Positions 33,198-42,499 of a stretch of 64,000 bases of DNA are shown here, piece by piece. The DNA comes from Bin55 sp963664665 (GTDB lineage: Bacteria > Pseudomonadota > Gammaproteobacteria > Pseudomonadales > Azotimanducaceae): positions 62,001-126,000 of the forward strand of contig CAXXMH010000002.1 in NCBI GenBank assembly GCA_963664665.2, written 5' to 3'. The translations under genes were made by a program, and so were the position numbers. Under the pieces are notes generated by a model that had not been told where the DNA came from, searched no databases, and saw only the letters and a program-made list of their open reading frames with translations. How positions within the stretch are numbered: the first letter of the stretch is position 1; the number at the start of each line of letters is the position of its first letter.

Positions 33198-36100
33198 TCC
33201 TGTTCGCCGCTAAAGAAGCCGAGTGCGGTTGTGAATGCATCATTGCCGACTTCTGAGCCGATTAGGCGTCCGGGGATATCGTCAGCTGGCGGGTGAATCC
33301 CACCCCATATCCGGGACAAGCTACATTGGTCGGCTGCGTCTCGATAGGTCGCCCATTGAAGGCTCAAGTCTACTGAAGGACCGTCTTCAAAGACGAGGAA
33401 TTCTCCTGCCTCAATTCGAAAATCGCTCATTCCACCCGGGAAGAATGGATCGCCTGTTAAAGCGGTTAACACTTCGGCGGCAGCTCGCGAGAATGTTGAG
33501 TGTCCGGATACATATCCGGCAAAAGGCGGTGTAACGAACGTCGGTCGTTGATACGGCCACCAGTTCTCGGCCAATATCCAATCAACCCCCGCAACTTCCG
33601 TGGCGGGATCGTCGATAGTCTCTGGATTGCGCCACGCGAACAGTTTGATTTTCCCAATATGTTCGCCGCCTTCGCCTGCTAGCGGGTCATCCGCATTAAC
33701 AATCTCGACATAGTTTTCGCGTAGCGGTATCCCGTTCTCATGAAACGATTGTCGATTCGAGTCGCTACTCTGTCCACGATCCGCCATTGCTCGTATTGCG
33801 GAGATGGGTCTGACATAGTCGTACCAACCTTTGATACCCCAAGCAGTTATCGCAGCATCGTGCATCGCGCCTCCTAACGCGAAATAGCCTTTAATATCCC
33901 ACTCAAGCTTCGAAAGAATTTCACCCGTACCTTGAAACTTGCGCTTCAACATCGGGTGGTCATTCACCTCGTTTAATATCACGAACCAATGCCCCGGCGG
34001 CGTTTCAGAGTCTGGTCCATCAGCCCAGAATTCGGCAAGTGATCGCGTATAGTCACCTCTAGGTACGACTTGTGATCCGTACGCTTCGCCTGTAGTCGGA
34101 TTTTCCGAATGGCCTTTACCGCTGTCGCCACCCTCAATAGCGAAGAAGCTTGGGTGGTCGTCAAGACTTGCGGGATAGGTTTCAATATTTCCTATCGACG
34201 CAGGTGATATGTCCCAAAGTACATCGTCAGTAGGATCCAGATGAGAGGACCAAACCGCGACGAGAGCATGAGACCATTTGTAGTGCGTACCTCCTTGTTC
34301 ATCAATCATTGGAGGCGGACCGGGATCGTGATATACCCAATAGTCATGGCCGTTTCGCTGATAGATGGAGAGGTCTTCTTCCGATAGTGCAAATGGTGTG
34401 ATTCGTCCCCACTCAGGACCTAAAAAATCCGGTGTCGCGTCACTTGGGTTCCCTGCCTGATCGATAAATTCCAGTAACGAGAGAGGTTGCCAGCGATTTA
34501 AGTCGGATATGAGAGGGTTTCCTGGATCGTGCGGTTTCAACGGCTGATTTACGGGCTCGTAATTTACGTTCGAGTAATCATGTGCTTCATTTGATCCATC
34601 AACTAATCCGAACTCGATGTAACAGCGTCCGATCTGGCTACCTAACTTAGCGGGCGATCCGTCTGTAATTTCGTCTTCTTCGAGATTGAAGCCTAAAAAC
34701 TCCATCAACGTATTTGCATCGCGAATTGTCTGTGCGGCGCCAGGGGACGACACAAATCGGTGCCGAATGAGTGTCCATGCAGCGTGACTGGTCGCCGCTT
34801 CGCGGGCTTCGCGAACATCGCTGACGGCGTTCTTCGTGTCCGATCTGCAAAAGTAACCTGATCGATCTCTACCGAGCAACCACGGAGTCGCCGAGCTATT
34901 GCTATCGTAGAGCGTCCACGCATCGTACATGGCGGCAGAGAGGTGGAACAGGTTACGTGCATGCACGGTTGGTCGAGCGTAGTCGTTTCGAATCGCCTGC
35001 AGAATCACTTCGTTCCATCGTCTTGCGACGGATACAGTAGCGTCAGTAGCGACGCCAGGTAGATAGTTTGCGATAACTGTCACACTGCCTTGTGGCATCG
35101 TGAACAAAGTTGAGGGATCGAAGAGATTCGTAAACGTCCCACCGCCTTCACTCCGCCAATGTGAAAAGTGGTAGCCGTCTTGTGAAGGGGTCGCTTCGAT
35201 TCTGACTAAATCTCCGGCCGCGAAGGTACCGTCGCCTTGCCCTCGCGATACGGTAAGGCGGTTTACGGGTGGTGGCTGTTCGATCTTTATGAGGCGATCA
35301 ACGGGTACTTGGAGCATTTCGCTTTCCGCACCATCTGGCCAAATTACGTGAATATCCGCCGTCGTCGCGTCGGCTAGCCCGAAGTGGACCTCGTAGGGGT
35401 TATGTGAAGCGTAGTTGTTTGATCCGCCGAGTTCACGTGCCTGTGTGCGCTCTTTGGTGCTCACGATAACTCTGGCGCCTACGCCAAAATGATTAGGAGG
35501 ACGACCTTCTAAGCGAATCGATACGTAGTGATTGTTGTTTTTGGTTCTGTTGCGAAACACGACCACGTTGTCCTCAGCGTTGTTCGTGACCACGATGTCC
35601 TGTCTTCCGTCCCGGTCGATGTCAAAGCATGCGATTCCGCGACCCTGTGAGACGTTGATAAAGCCAACATCCATCGCCCTTTCTTCAAATCGAAGATTCG
35701 CCGGATCAACGTTGTGGAATAGTCGAACGTTGTCTTCGCTGTAGTCCCACTTTCCCTCGACAATCCAGCCGTTCGTTTGGGCTATATCTAACGCCCCATC
35801 GTTGTCAAAGTCGGCAGCGCATGCGCCCCAACCCCAACCTCCATCAGCGATACCGAGTGTTGCATCAGTGAACGAACCATCGCCTTCATTCCGGTACATC
35901 CTGTTACCGAAGTAATTTCCGTTTTCGTCAATGTTGTAAATCGATGTAACAAACCAGTCCATGTCGCCGTCGTTGTCGTAGTCGCCCACAGCCGCGCCCA
36001 TGCCAGCTTGGTCAATAATGACCTTTTTGTCGGTGATGTTTGAGAAGGTTCCATCACCGTTGTTGCGAAGCACTTGGCTCTCGTGATAGTCCGCGACCAT

Positions 36101-36949
36101 CAAGAGGTCACCGTCACCGTCGTTATCGAAGTCAGTGAAATTCGGGGTGAATGTGAAATCGATATCACCTTCGAGCAACGATCCGCTTAGACCGCTAGAA
36201 AGCGTTGCTGCGACGAATCTACCGTCGCCAGAATTACGCCACATGGTCTGTGTATCTGCGCCGGGTTTGAGGTTGGTCCAGTGTGTTGTGGCGAGATCAA
36301 GCCAGCCGTCGTTGTTGTAGTCGTAAAACGTCGCAGACACAGTATTGCGAGTCGTGAGATTGATGCCGGATTCGTTAGTAATATCTCTAAAGCGACTCGC
36401 CGAGTCGGATAAACGATTCTCGAACACGCGAGGGTTGGTGTCGTTGATTCCGCTTACAAAGAGATCCAGGTCGCCGTCTGAATCGATATCACCAAACGCC
36501 GGACCACTGTACCAACCTTGGATGGAGAGCCCTAACGAATCGGCTTTCTCTATGAATGTTCCGTTACCTTGGTTTTCATATAGATGACTAGGATCGATTT
36601 CGCCTCCAACGACGTAAAAATCGATATCACCATCATTGTCATAGTCGGCAGCTGCAATACCGCCTCCTACGAGACCTGCGGCGTCATCTTCAATGGAGCG
36701 CGGCCACGTGGCCGTTGAGTCACGTTCAAACCAGAGTCCTTCGCTAGTGGGAGCTTGCGGTTCAGGTTCTGTTGGCGGCGGATTTATCGAAGGGGACGAA
36801 GAAGCGCCACCGCCACATCCCGTGAGTACGAGCATCACGATGATCGTACCCAGGTTTGCACAAACCCGATCGTGGTTCCGACATGTGCCGACAAACGTTT
36901 TCAAATTTGAGGAGATTTGGAACCGCCATACGAAGGTTACGTCGCGCAA
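33194..36949 (-). CDS. Lipoprotein: FG-GAP/ASPIC-UnbV repeats fused to a vanadium-haloperoxidase/PAP2-like domain
   Basis: 1251-residue envelope protein. The N terminus has a lipobox (VLTGC, cysteine 45); a TTG at codon 17 might be the real start, giving a normal-length signal. Residues about 80-480 hold seven calcium-binding-type repeats of the DYDNDGD kind (FG-GAP/VCBS beta-propeller), then an ASPIC/UnbV domain (about 480-560) and an InlB-like repeat (about 565-635). The C-terminal 600 residues end with the three PAP2/vanadium haloperoxidase motifs: KGWYDYVRP near 1045, VSGH near 1143 and SRIWGGIH near 1216. It may be a surface haloperoxidase or phosphatase. The upstream TonB receptor gene has the same orientation, 134 bases away. 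Confidence 0.83.
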   Translation of the reverse strand: MRDVTFVWRFQISSNLKTFVGTCRNHDRVCANLGTIIVMLVLTGCGGGASSSPSINPPPTEPEPQAPTSEGLWFERDSTATWPRSIEDDAAGLVGGGIAAADYDNDGDIDFYVVGGEIDPSHLYENQGNGTFIEKADSLGLSIQGWYSGPAFGDIDSDGDLDLFVSGINDTNPRVFENRLSDSASRFRDITNESGINLTTRNTVSATFYDYNNDGWLDLATTHWTNLKPGADTQTMWRNSGDGRFVAATLSSGLSGSLLEGDIDFTFTPNFTDFDNDGDGDLLMVADYHESQVLRNNGDGTFSNITDKKVIIDQAGMGAAVGDYDNDGDMDWFVTSIYNIDENGNYFGNRMYRNEGDGSFTDATLGIADGGWGWGACAADFDNDGALDIAQTNGWIVEGKWDYSEDNVRLFHNVDPANLRFEERAMDVGFINVSQGRGIACFDIDRDGRQDIVVTNNAEDNVVVFRNRTKNNNHYVSIRLEGRPPNHFGVGARVIVSTKERTQARELGGSNNYASHNPYEVHFGLADATTADIHVIWPDGAESEMLQVPVDRLIKIEQPPPVNRLTVSRGQGDGTFAAGDLVRIEATPSQDGYHFSHWRSEGGGTFTNLFDPSTLFTMPQGSVTVIANYLPGVATDATVSVARRWNEVILQAIRNDYARPTVHARNLFHLSAAMYDAWTLYDSNSSATPWLLGRDRSGYFCRSDTKNAVSDVREAREAATSHAAWTLIRHRFVSSPGAAQTIRDANTLMEFLGFNLEEDEITDGSPAKLGSQIGRCYIEFGLVDGSNEAHDYSNVNYEPVNQPLKPHDPGNPLISDLNRWQPLSLLEFIDQAGNPSDATPDFLGPEWGRITPFALSEEDLSIYQRNGHDYWVYHDPGPPPMIDEQGGTHYKWSHALVAVWSSHLDPTDDVLWDISPASIGNIETYPASLDDHPSFFAIEGGDSGKGHSENPTTGEAYGSQVVPRGDYTRSLAEFWADGPDSETPPGHWFVILNEVNDHPMLKRKFQGTGEILSKLEWDIKGYFALGGAMHDAAITAWGIKGWYDYVRPISAIRAMADRGQSSDSNRQSFHENGIPLRENYVEIVNADDPLAGEGGEHIGKIKLFAWRNPETIDDPATEVAGVDWILAENWWPYQRPTFVTPPFAGYVSGHSTFSRAAAEVLTALTGDPFFPGGMSDFRIEAGEFLVFEDGPSVDLSLQWATYRDAADQCSLSRIWGGIHPPADDIPGRLIGSEVGNDAFTTALGFFSGEQD

Positions 36950-37043
36950 GCTGATTCTTTGATTAGCAGACAGTGTTCAAAATCAGCGAGTTAGCGTTAC
37001 ACGAGCTTCAGTTCGTAATCAATCCTACACAGGTTTGAGGAAA

Positions 37044-37080
37044 GCCTGCCGCACAGAGCGCTGGGCGACAGGCTCTGTGC
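37044..37080 (-). terminator. Overlapping alternative hairpins after the TonB receptor gene
   Basis: On the minus strand, just after the receptor stop, GCACAGAGC pairs with GCTCTGTGC (37051-37080, perfect 9 bp). A second stem, GCCTGTCGC with GCGGCAGGC (one G-U pair), uses overlapping bases and is followed by TTTCCTC. Only one of the two can form at a time. A transcript end is the simplest role. Confidence 0.5.
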
Positions 37081-37083
37081 TTC

Positions 37084-39720
37084 CTAGTTATCCATTCGAT
37101 ACGAGAACGAGAACGTCATCGTGCTAGGTCGGGTAATGTCGTAAATCGCATACGTGTCGCGCCAGTCGTTTGGGTTTCCCTCCCAACAATTAACTACGCC
37201 GACACAGAGTGGGTTTGGCCAGTCGTTGCCTCCAAGCGGTTGCGAGGTATAGCCTCGTTGGTCAAACAAATTGTCGAAGTTCAACGCGAAAGACCATTGA
37301 TCCCGACTCGCGCCGAAGGATACGTCAAAGGTCTGATACGAGGGTGTGGGTTCTTGAATTTCTCCTGGACCGTAGCCGGCGACTCTCTCAGGAACATGAC
37401 GATAAGTCGCGTTTGCTCGCACGTCGAAGTTACCCATGCGACCGCTCCAATCGCCAAGGAACGAATACTGCAGTTTCCCGCTGCTGGACCCCGCGAGTTC
37501 CTTCCCTGCCAGGTCAGGATTACGTGGGTTTGAAAGAATCTCCGTAGTCTTGTATCCTAGGTTTGAAGTTAGTTCAAAACCTCGACCCAGCGCGAAGATC
37601 GCCATACCTTCCATACCGACGATTCTCGCTTCACCTAGATTGTTGATTGTTCGCGTTTCCGGATAGAACCAAGCCCATCCCGTTGCTGCAAGGATTTCAG
37701 CTTCTTGATCATCTGACGATCCCCATACCTGGATGTCGTCCCAGTCGATTCGATACAGGCTCCCGTTCAAAATGACACGACCTTCGGACCAAGCGCTACG
37801 GATTCCAGCCTCGTAATTCCATAAGGAATCGGAATCAAAAGCCTGTGGGAAATAGTCAAACGGTTCTTGTGTGAACGTCGCATCGGTGTTGCCGTCGCCA
37901 TCGGCGTCTGGAACAGAGAACTTGCCGCTAAATACGTCGGTACCTGAAGGTCGATATCCCGAAGCTGCGAACCCGAAGAGCATTAGATCATCATTCACGT
38001 GATAGTCTAAGTTCAAGCGGTACGTGCTTGTATCCTGCCACGGATAGGAAGTCTCAATTTCGGCTTCGTTAAAGTCGTACCAGCAAGGTCCGTGCCGACC
38101 ATTGTTTCGACGAAATTCAGTACGAATGCTCGCTAAGCGGTATCCCGCAGTGAGCTTTAACTGATCGGTTGCATGAAAACCTAGTTCTGCGTAGAACGCT
38201 GTTTCATCCGCATTGTTTACTGTGAAACGATGATGAAAGTACTCACCAGAAGCTATGTCAACTCGTTCCCCGCGTTCACCGATCGCACAGCCCATTGTCC
38301 AGTGCGCGTCGGTTTCTTTAAGAATAGGGTTTCCACTCGCGTCAACAAAACCATTGTCTATTGCGAATTGGAAAGCCTCAGCCTGTTTCTGTTCAAGGTA
38401 TGCACGGTCCGTGGTATTCCAGAACCAATGATGTGAGCGCTGGTGTTCATTCGTTTCGAACCAAAGGCCAGCCACATATTCGAAGCGATCATTCTCGTCG
38501 ATATTGGAGACTAAGCGTAATTCAAACGTGTCAATATCACGATAGTTGGGACCTCGTGTCTCTGAGAAAGAGAGAGGTAATCCGTTCGGTGATAGTCCGC
38601 CTGGTACCGTGCCAAAGCACCATGCCCAATCCCACACATGGTCGCAGCTATCCGTCATCTCATCGTCAAAAACCGAAAATGAACTGGTCGTCGCACCTAT
38701 CGCAGAAACGGTGAAAGGTTCTAGTGCCCAATTGACCTTTAGGCTGTTGACGTTTTCTTCGGTCCGACCAGGTTCAGCGTACATGCGTTTGGGATCGTCT
38801 AGATCCATTCTTGTCAATTGGATCGCGTGGGCGTCAGGTTGAAATTGAGGACGCCACGTTGGCGTTGGTTGACCACTATCCCCGAGGTCACTCTCTTGGC
38901 GCGCGATCATCAGCTCCGTGGACCAATTGTCGTTCACTTCCCACAGCGCTCGCACCCTAATTCCAGTGGTTGCTTCGGTGTTAGCGTCAGGCTCGTTGAA
39001 TGGACCGACGACGTCAACGAAGCCGGGAAGATCGAATCGGTACGCAGCGGCTCGAATTGCCATTGAGTCGTTTACTGGAACGTTTACGAATCCTTCAAAC
39101 GATGTGCCAAAGTCTTCGCTGCTAGCTATCGTTTCGCCGCCAAGCGTGCCGCCTGCAGAGAAACCGGTTGGATCGGGAGCGTTACTAACGTAACGAACGA
39201 CGCCAGACATAGCACTCTTGCCGAAGAGAGTACCTTGCGGCCCCTTGAGCACTTCAACACGTTCCACGTCGACCAACTTGAGCGGGGTGACGCCGGCGAA
39301 AAGTACGATGTCATCTAGATAGCTCACGTTGACCTGATATTCATCAGCCGAACCTCTACCGATGGCTCGTCTACCAAAATTGACGCCTCTGAAAACCAAT
39401 GCGATTCGTCCAGGTGCGACTTCATCAGCATCTACGCCAGGTATCGCGGAAGCAATATCGGTAAAGTCGCGAATACCGCGATGTTCGAGCTGCTCTGCAC
39501 TCAACGCGGTGATAGCCAAGCTGCTGTTTTGCAGAGTCACCTCTCGTTTCGACGCGGTGACCACTACCTCTTCGATAGGTTGATCTTCTGAATCCGCGTC
39601 GTTCTGCTCTGTCTGCCCATCGTCTTGTGCAGATACGGTCAGACCGAAGGTGGCAATGGTGAAAAATGTACATTCAATAAAACGTCGACCAATATGCTGT
39701 ATATGCGCACATTTACCCAC
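37084..39720 (-). CDS. TonB-dependent outer-membrane receptor
   Basis: 878-residue outer-membrane receptor. After a signal region ending near VSAQDD comes an acidic linker with the TonB box IEEVVVTASKR (about residues 50-60), the plug domain (LQNSSLAITALSAEQLEHRGI and the LKGPQGTLFGKSAMSG turn), and a long beta-barrel ending in the aromatic-rich TMTFSFSYRMDN. The length and the VVVTASKR type fit receptors for large organic ligands in marine gammaproteobacteria, as opposed to classic siderophore receptors; this is an inference. GTG start 39720 has AGGGGA upstream and a good sigma-70 promoter lies directly before it. Confidence 0.9.
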   Translation of the reverse strand: MGKCAHIQHIGRRFIECTFFTIATFGLTVSAQDDGQTEQNDADSEDQPIEEVVVTASKREVTLQNSSLAITALSAEQLEHRGIRDFTDIASAIPGVDADEVAPGRIALVFRGVNFGRRAIGRGSADEYQVNVSYLDDIVLFAGVTPLKLVDVERVEVLKGPQGTLFGKSAMSGVVRYVSNAPDPTGFSAGGTLGGETIASSEDFGTSFEGFVNVPVNDSMAIRAAAYRFDLPGFVDVVGPFNEPDANTEATTGIRVRALWEVNDNWSTELMIARQESDLGDSGQPTPTWRPQFQPDAHAIQLTRMDLDDPKRMYAEPGRTEENVNSLKVNWALEPFTVSAIGATTSSFSVFDDEMTDSCDHVWDWAWCFGTVPGGLSPNGLPLSFSETRGPNYRDIDTFELRLVSNIDENDRFEYVAGLWFETNEHQRSHHWFWNTTDRAYLEQKQAEAFQFAIDNGFVDASGNPILKETDAHWTMGCAIGERGERVDIASGEYFHHRFTVNNADETAFYAELGFHATDQLKLTAGYRLASIRTEFRRNNGRHGPCWYDFNEAEIETSYPWQDTSTYRLNLDYHVNDDLMLFGFAASGYRPSGTDVFSGKFSVPDADGDGNTDATFTQEPFDYFPQAFDSDSLWNYEAGIRSAWSEGRVILNGSLYRIDWDDIQVWGSSDDQEAEILAATGWAWFYPETRTINNLGEARIVGMEGMAIFALGRGFELTSNLGYKTTEILSNPRNPDLAGKELAGSSSGKLQYSFLGDWSGRMGNFDVRANATYRHVPERVAGYGPGEIQEPTPSYQTFDVSFGASRDQWSFALNFDNLFDQRGYTSQPLGGNDWPNPLCVGVVNCWEGNPNDWRDTYAIYDITRPSTMTFSFSYRMDN

Positions 39721-39748
39721 AGCGCTTCCCCTAATTTAGCTTGATCCT

Positions 39749-39778
39749 ATTATAAAACGGAATGAAATATTGCGTCAA
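39749..39778 (-). promoter_or_regulatory. Sigma-70 promoter of the TonB receptor gene
   Basis: Minus-strand -35 TTGACG (39773-39778) and -10 TATAAT (39749-39754) are separated by 18 bases. Transcription would start about 20 bases before the GTG, leaving a short leader with the ribosome site. It is the best match to the consensus in the window. Confidence 0.72.
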
Positions 39779-39917
39779 GGTGCGGTCGCGACATAGCGAC
39801 TCGAGATTGCGTGCGAAGATAGAGGCTGAATTGATCGTATTAGCTGCGGATTTTCCGTATCAGCGAAGCATGCTTCGTATAGGTTTTTAATGCCGTGAAG
39901 CGGCACGTCAGAAACTA

Positions 39918-40697
39918 TTAGAAAAAGACACCATGCGTTACTTTTGGATGATCTACCTTTGATTTCAGCTTCTTCTTCGATATATTGACACCAAGACGAG
40001 GATCAAGATCTACCTGTGCGTAGTAGCCGCCTTGACTCGACGCAAAAGCTGCGACGGGTGATCCCGAATAACACGCAGTCACGTCACCAAACTCAAATGT
40101 ATCCCAGACGTGAATGTGTCCTAGCGCTAGGTAATCGAAGCCGGAGTTTTCAATCTCACCGTGTGTAATCTGAGATGAACTGCCGTTCACGCGGTTATTC
40201 ACGACTTGTCCATGCGCTAGACCCACAAACCAAGTATCGTGATTTAGCTCTGGAACACCGTACAACGGCTCGTAACTCGGTGAGTGCTCATCCATCGCTC
40301 GACCCCAAAGAGTCGCTTGAAGTTCGGGGAAGTCAAGTAGATCTCCCTCGTGAGCCATGATCGGATATACGTGTGGACCGAGATCTAAAGGGTCAAACTT
40401 TCGCCATATTGACGTGTCGTCGTGAACGTCATGATTGCCTGGAATCAACACGACCGGACAAGTGATCTTGCTGACTTGAGCTTTTACAAACTCAAAATCG
40501 TGCTCTTTGATCCGTGCACTATCGAAGAGGTCGCCTACGATCAGGAATAGATCAGATTCGGAACTGGTTACGGCATCGACGACCTGCGCGAAGGCATATT
40601 CCGCAGGATTACGAAATCCCTCAACTTCTCCGCGTGACGCAGTGCTATCGAGATGGACATCCGAGGTATGGATAAAACGGAGAGGACGAGTAGGCAC
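39918..40697 (-). CDS. Calcineurin-like metallophosphoesterase (SbcD/YhaO-like)
   Basis: Metal-dependent phosphoesterase of 259 residues resembling the nuclease domain of SbcD/Mre11 and YhaO. The metal motifs are all present: DVHLD near the N terminus, GDLFD, GNHDVHD, HGQ and GHIHVW. It lacks the capping region of full SbcD (about 400 residues), and no sbcC gene is adjacent, so a role in DNA repair is only possible. The gene starts six bases after folE and is the last of a three-gene operon with folE and an aldo/keto reductase. The 39721-39917 spacer beyond it contains the palindrome CGAAGCATGCTTCG (39864-39877). Confidence 0.83.
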   Translation of the reverse strand: MPTRPLRFIHTSDVHLDSTASRGEVEGFRNPAEYAFAQVVDAVTSSESDLFLIVGDLFDSARIKEHDFEFVKAQVSKITCPVVLIPGNHDVHDDTSIWRKFDPLDLGPHVYPIMAHEGDLLDFPELQATLWGRAMDEHSPSYEPLYGVPELNHDTWFVGLAHGQVVNNRVNGSSSQITHGEIENSGFDYLALGHIHVWDTFEFGDVTACYSGSPVAAFASSQGGYYAQVDLDPRLGVNISKKKLKSKVDHPKVTHGVFF

Positions 40698-40703
40698 GTT
40701 TGA

Positions 40704-41273
40704 TTACTTAACTAGCTGGAGAAATTCACTACGGGTGGCATTGTCGTCACGGAAGCTTCCCAACAGGACAGATGTCTTCATGACCGAGTGCTGTTTCTCG
40801 ACACCGCGCATGGACATACAGAGATGCTGTGCCTCAATGATGACACCGACGCCCATCGCACCAGTAGCCGTCTTGATCGCTTCAGCGATTTGTTGCGTTA
40901 GCTGCTCTTGAATCTGTAAGCGTCGCGCGAACATGTCGACGATTCTTGCAACTTTACTGAGACCTAGTACTTTCCCTTTTGGAAGATAACCGACGTGGCA
41001 GTTCCCAATGAATGGCAAGACATGGTGTTCACACAATGAGTACAGTTCAATGTCCTTCACGATGACGATCTCGCTCAAGTTGGACGAGAATAACGCACCA
41101 TTGACAACTTCATCGAGTGTTTGTTCATAGCCTTGAGTTAGAAAATCAAGTGCTTTCGCAGCGCGAGTAGGTGTTCTTACCAGTCCTTCGCGTTCGACAT
41201 CTTCACCTACTTCGGAAATCAGCGACCTGTAAAGATTCGCGATTTCGTCAATATCTCTGGGTTGTTCGGACAT
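40704..41273 (-). CDS. folE: GTP cyclohydrolase I
   Basis: Converts GTP to 7,8-dihydroneopterin triphosphate, the first step of tetrahydrofolate synthesis. 189 residues, the normal length. The zinc ligands C81 and H84 in LCEHHVLPF and C152 in QHLCMSMRGV are present, with the usual RTP segment and HVGYLPKGKVLGLSK. It is in a three-gene operon with an aldo/keto reductase upstream (nine-base gap) and a metallophosphoesterase downstream (six-base gap). The phosphoesterase might be an unrelated passenger. Confidence 0.95.
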   Translation of the reverse strand: MSEQPRDIDEIANLYRSLISEVGEDVEREGLVRTPTRAAKALDFLTQGYEQTLDEVVNGALFSSNLSEIVIVKDIELYSLCEHHVLPFIGNCHVGYLPKGKVLGLSKVARIVDMFARRLQIQEQLTQQIAEAIKTATGAMGVGVIIEAQHLCMSMRGVEKQHSVMKTSVLLGSFRDDNATRSEFLQLVK

Positions 41274-41282
41274 GAGCTTGTA

Positions 41283-42398
41283 TCAGGAGTCGCTAGGGCA
41301 GGGTGCATCATGAGGAAGCAGATTGCGTTCGCGCATGCGTCCCCAGAGTTCAAGTGGGATATCGTATTCAACGAATTCGCGACTACTCGTCGCCTCCATT
41401 GGATTTGCTGCACCAGGAATTGCTGCAGCGACCACTGGATGCGATAGGACGAACTGAAGCGCGACTGCGCCGATGGGTACCCCAAACTCTTCACAAACGT
41501 CCTGCATTCCTTTGGTCAAATCTTGAATGTGTTTAGGTGCGTTGGTCCCGGACATTCTGCTATACATGTAACCCATCTTGTTGGGGTTCACTAACCAGCC
41601 GCCTGCAAAAGGACTCGCAATGATCACGCTTACGTTGTTGCGAGCACAAAGGGGGAAAATCCGCCGAAGCGCACGGGTCTCAAGTAATGTGTAACCACCC
41701 GCAACGACAAGGAAGTCCAGATCAACGAGCGCCATGACACGTTCGATCAGGTCTTCGTGGGTCGAGTCATCCCAACTGAACGCGTTTTTTGTCTCGAGGT
41801 TGCATCCCATGCCGATCGCGTCGATGTTCCCGTTTGACTTAAGCTCGTTTAGAGCGTTTGCGCCCGCCAAACCTTCGTCGGATAACTGATGCAGAACAGT
41901 CTCAAGTTGACTCGGATTGTGGTAACCGTGATCGATGTCGTGCAATGTGAGCGAGTTAACACGTGATAGACCTATACGTTGTAATGAATCACGATGCTGT
42001 CGACGAATAGCGTCATAGGAGTAATCGAAATGGACTCGAAACCCGCTGACGGGATCTCGCGGAGTACGTTGCGTACCGTCTGCAGCGGTACTATCGTTTG
42101 CAGGATCTTCAATATATTCCGGCGCAAGGGTGCGACCCACTTTTGTATTTACCGCGTATTGGTCGCGTGACTCGCTGAGTTCGGCAAGACCGATACCAAG
42201 GCGCCGCTCTGAGCGTCCGATGCCATACCAAGGTGCGGTATCGAAGAAGCGTACGCCGTTATCCCACGCGGCCTGAACAGTACCGACCGCATCGTCGATC
42301 GCGACATCCGGTGAAGCGATCCACGCCGCTCCAAATCCCAATGGGGTCACATGCAACGATGTGGTGCCTACTTGTCGAGGCACGACGAAATCCGTCAC
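41283..42398 (-). CDS. Aldo/keto reductase
   Basis: NADPH-dependent oxidoreductase with the aldo/keto reductase TIM barrel, 371 residues. The N-terminal LGFGAAWIA..., FFDTAPWYGIGRSERRLG (catalytic Asp and Tyr) and the lysine in VNTKVGR are visible, as is LTLHDID. It resembles the subgroup with D-threo-aldose 1-dehydrogenase, which is longer than classic AKRs. First gene of the operon with folE. Its promoter must lie in the 42399-42450 region, next to the terminator of the convergent-in-order upstream gene. The substrate is unknown; a fucose or galactose-type sugar is a family precedent. Confidence 0.87.
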   Translation of the reverse strand: MTDFVVPRQVGTTSLHVTPLGFGAAWIASPDVAIDDAVGTVQAAWDNGVRFFDTAPWYGIGRSERRLGIGLAELSESRDQYAVNTKVGRTLAPEYIEDPANDSTAADGTQRTPRDPVSGFRVHFDYSYDAIRRQHRDSLQRIGLSRVNSLTLHDIDHGYHNPSQLETVLHQLSDEGLAGANALNELKSNGNIDAIGMGCNLETKNAFSWDDSTHEDLIERVMALVDLDFLVVAGGYTLLETRALRRIFPLCARNNVSVIIASPFAGGWLVNPNKMGYMYSRMSGTNAPKHIQDLTKGMQDVCEEFGVPIGAVALQFVLSHPVVAAAIPGAANPMEATSSREFVEYDIPLELWGRMRERNLLPHDAPCPSDS

Positions 42399-42447
42399 GA
42401 AAATACCTTAGATGCGCCGACTGTTGTTGCCAGCACTGCTTAAATAC

Positions 42448-42484
42448 AAATAAAACAAGGCACCATGCTATGCATGGTGCCTTG
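42448..42484 (-). terminator. Rho-independent terminator of the D-aminoacylase gene
   Basis: On the minus strand CAAGGCACCATG, five-base loop, CATGGTGCCTTG (perfect 12-bp stem, 42456-42484), followed by TTTTATTTG. It lies 16 bases after the stop of the gene ending at 42500 and before the aldo/keto reductase start. Confidence 0.88.
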
Positions 42485-42499
42485 TGGTTTTAGGCGTTA

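Noticed and set aside
39864..39887. Palindrome CGAAGCATGCTTCG followed by TATAGGTTTTT
   Set aside because: It resembles a plus-strand terminator, but no plus-strand gene precedes it, and the stem is only five base pairs if a loop is allowed.
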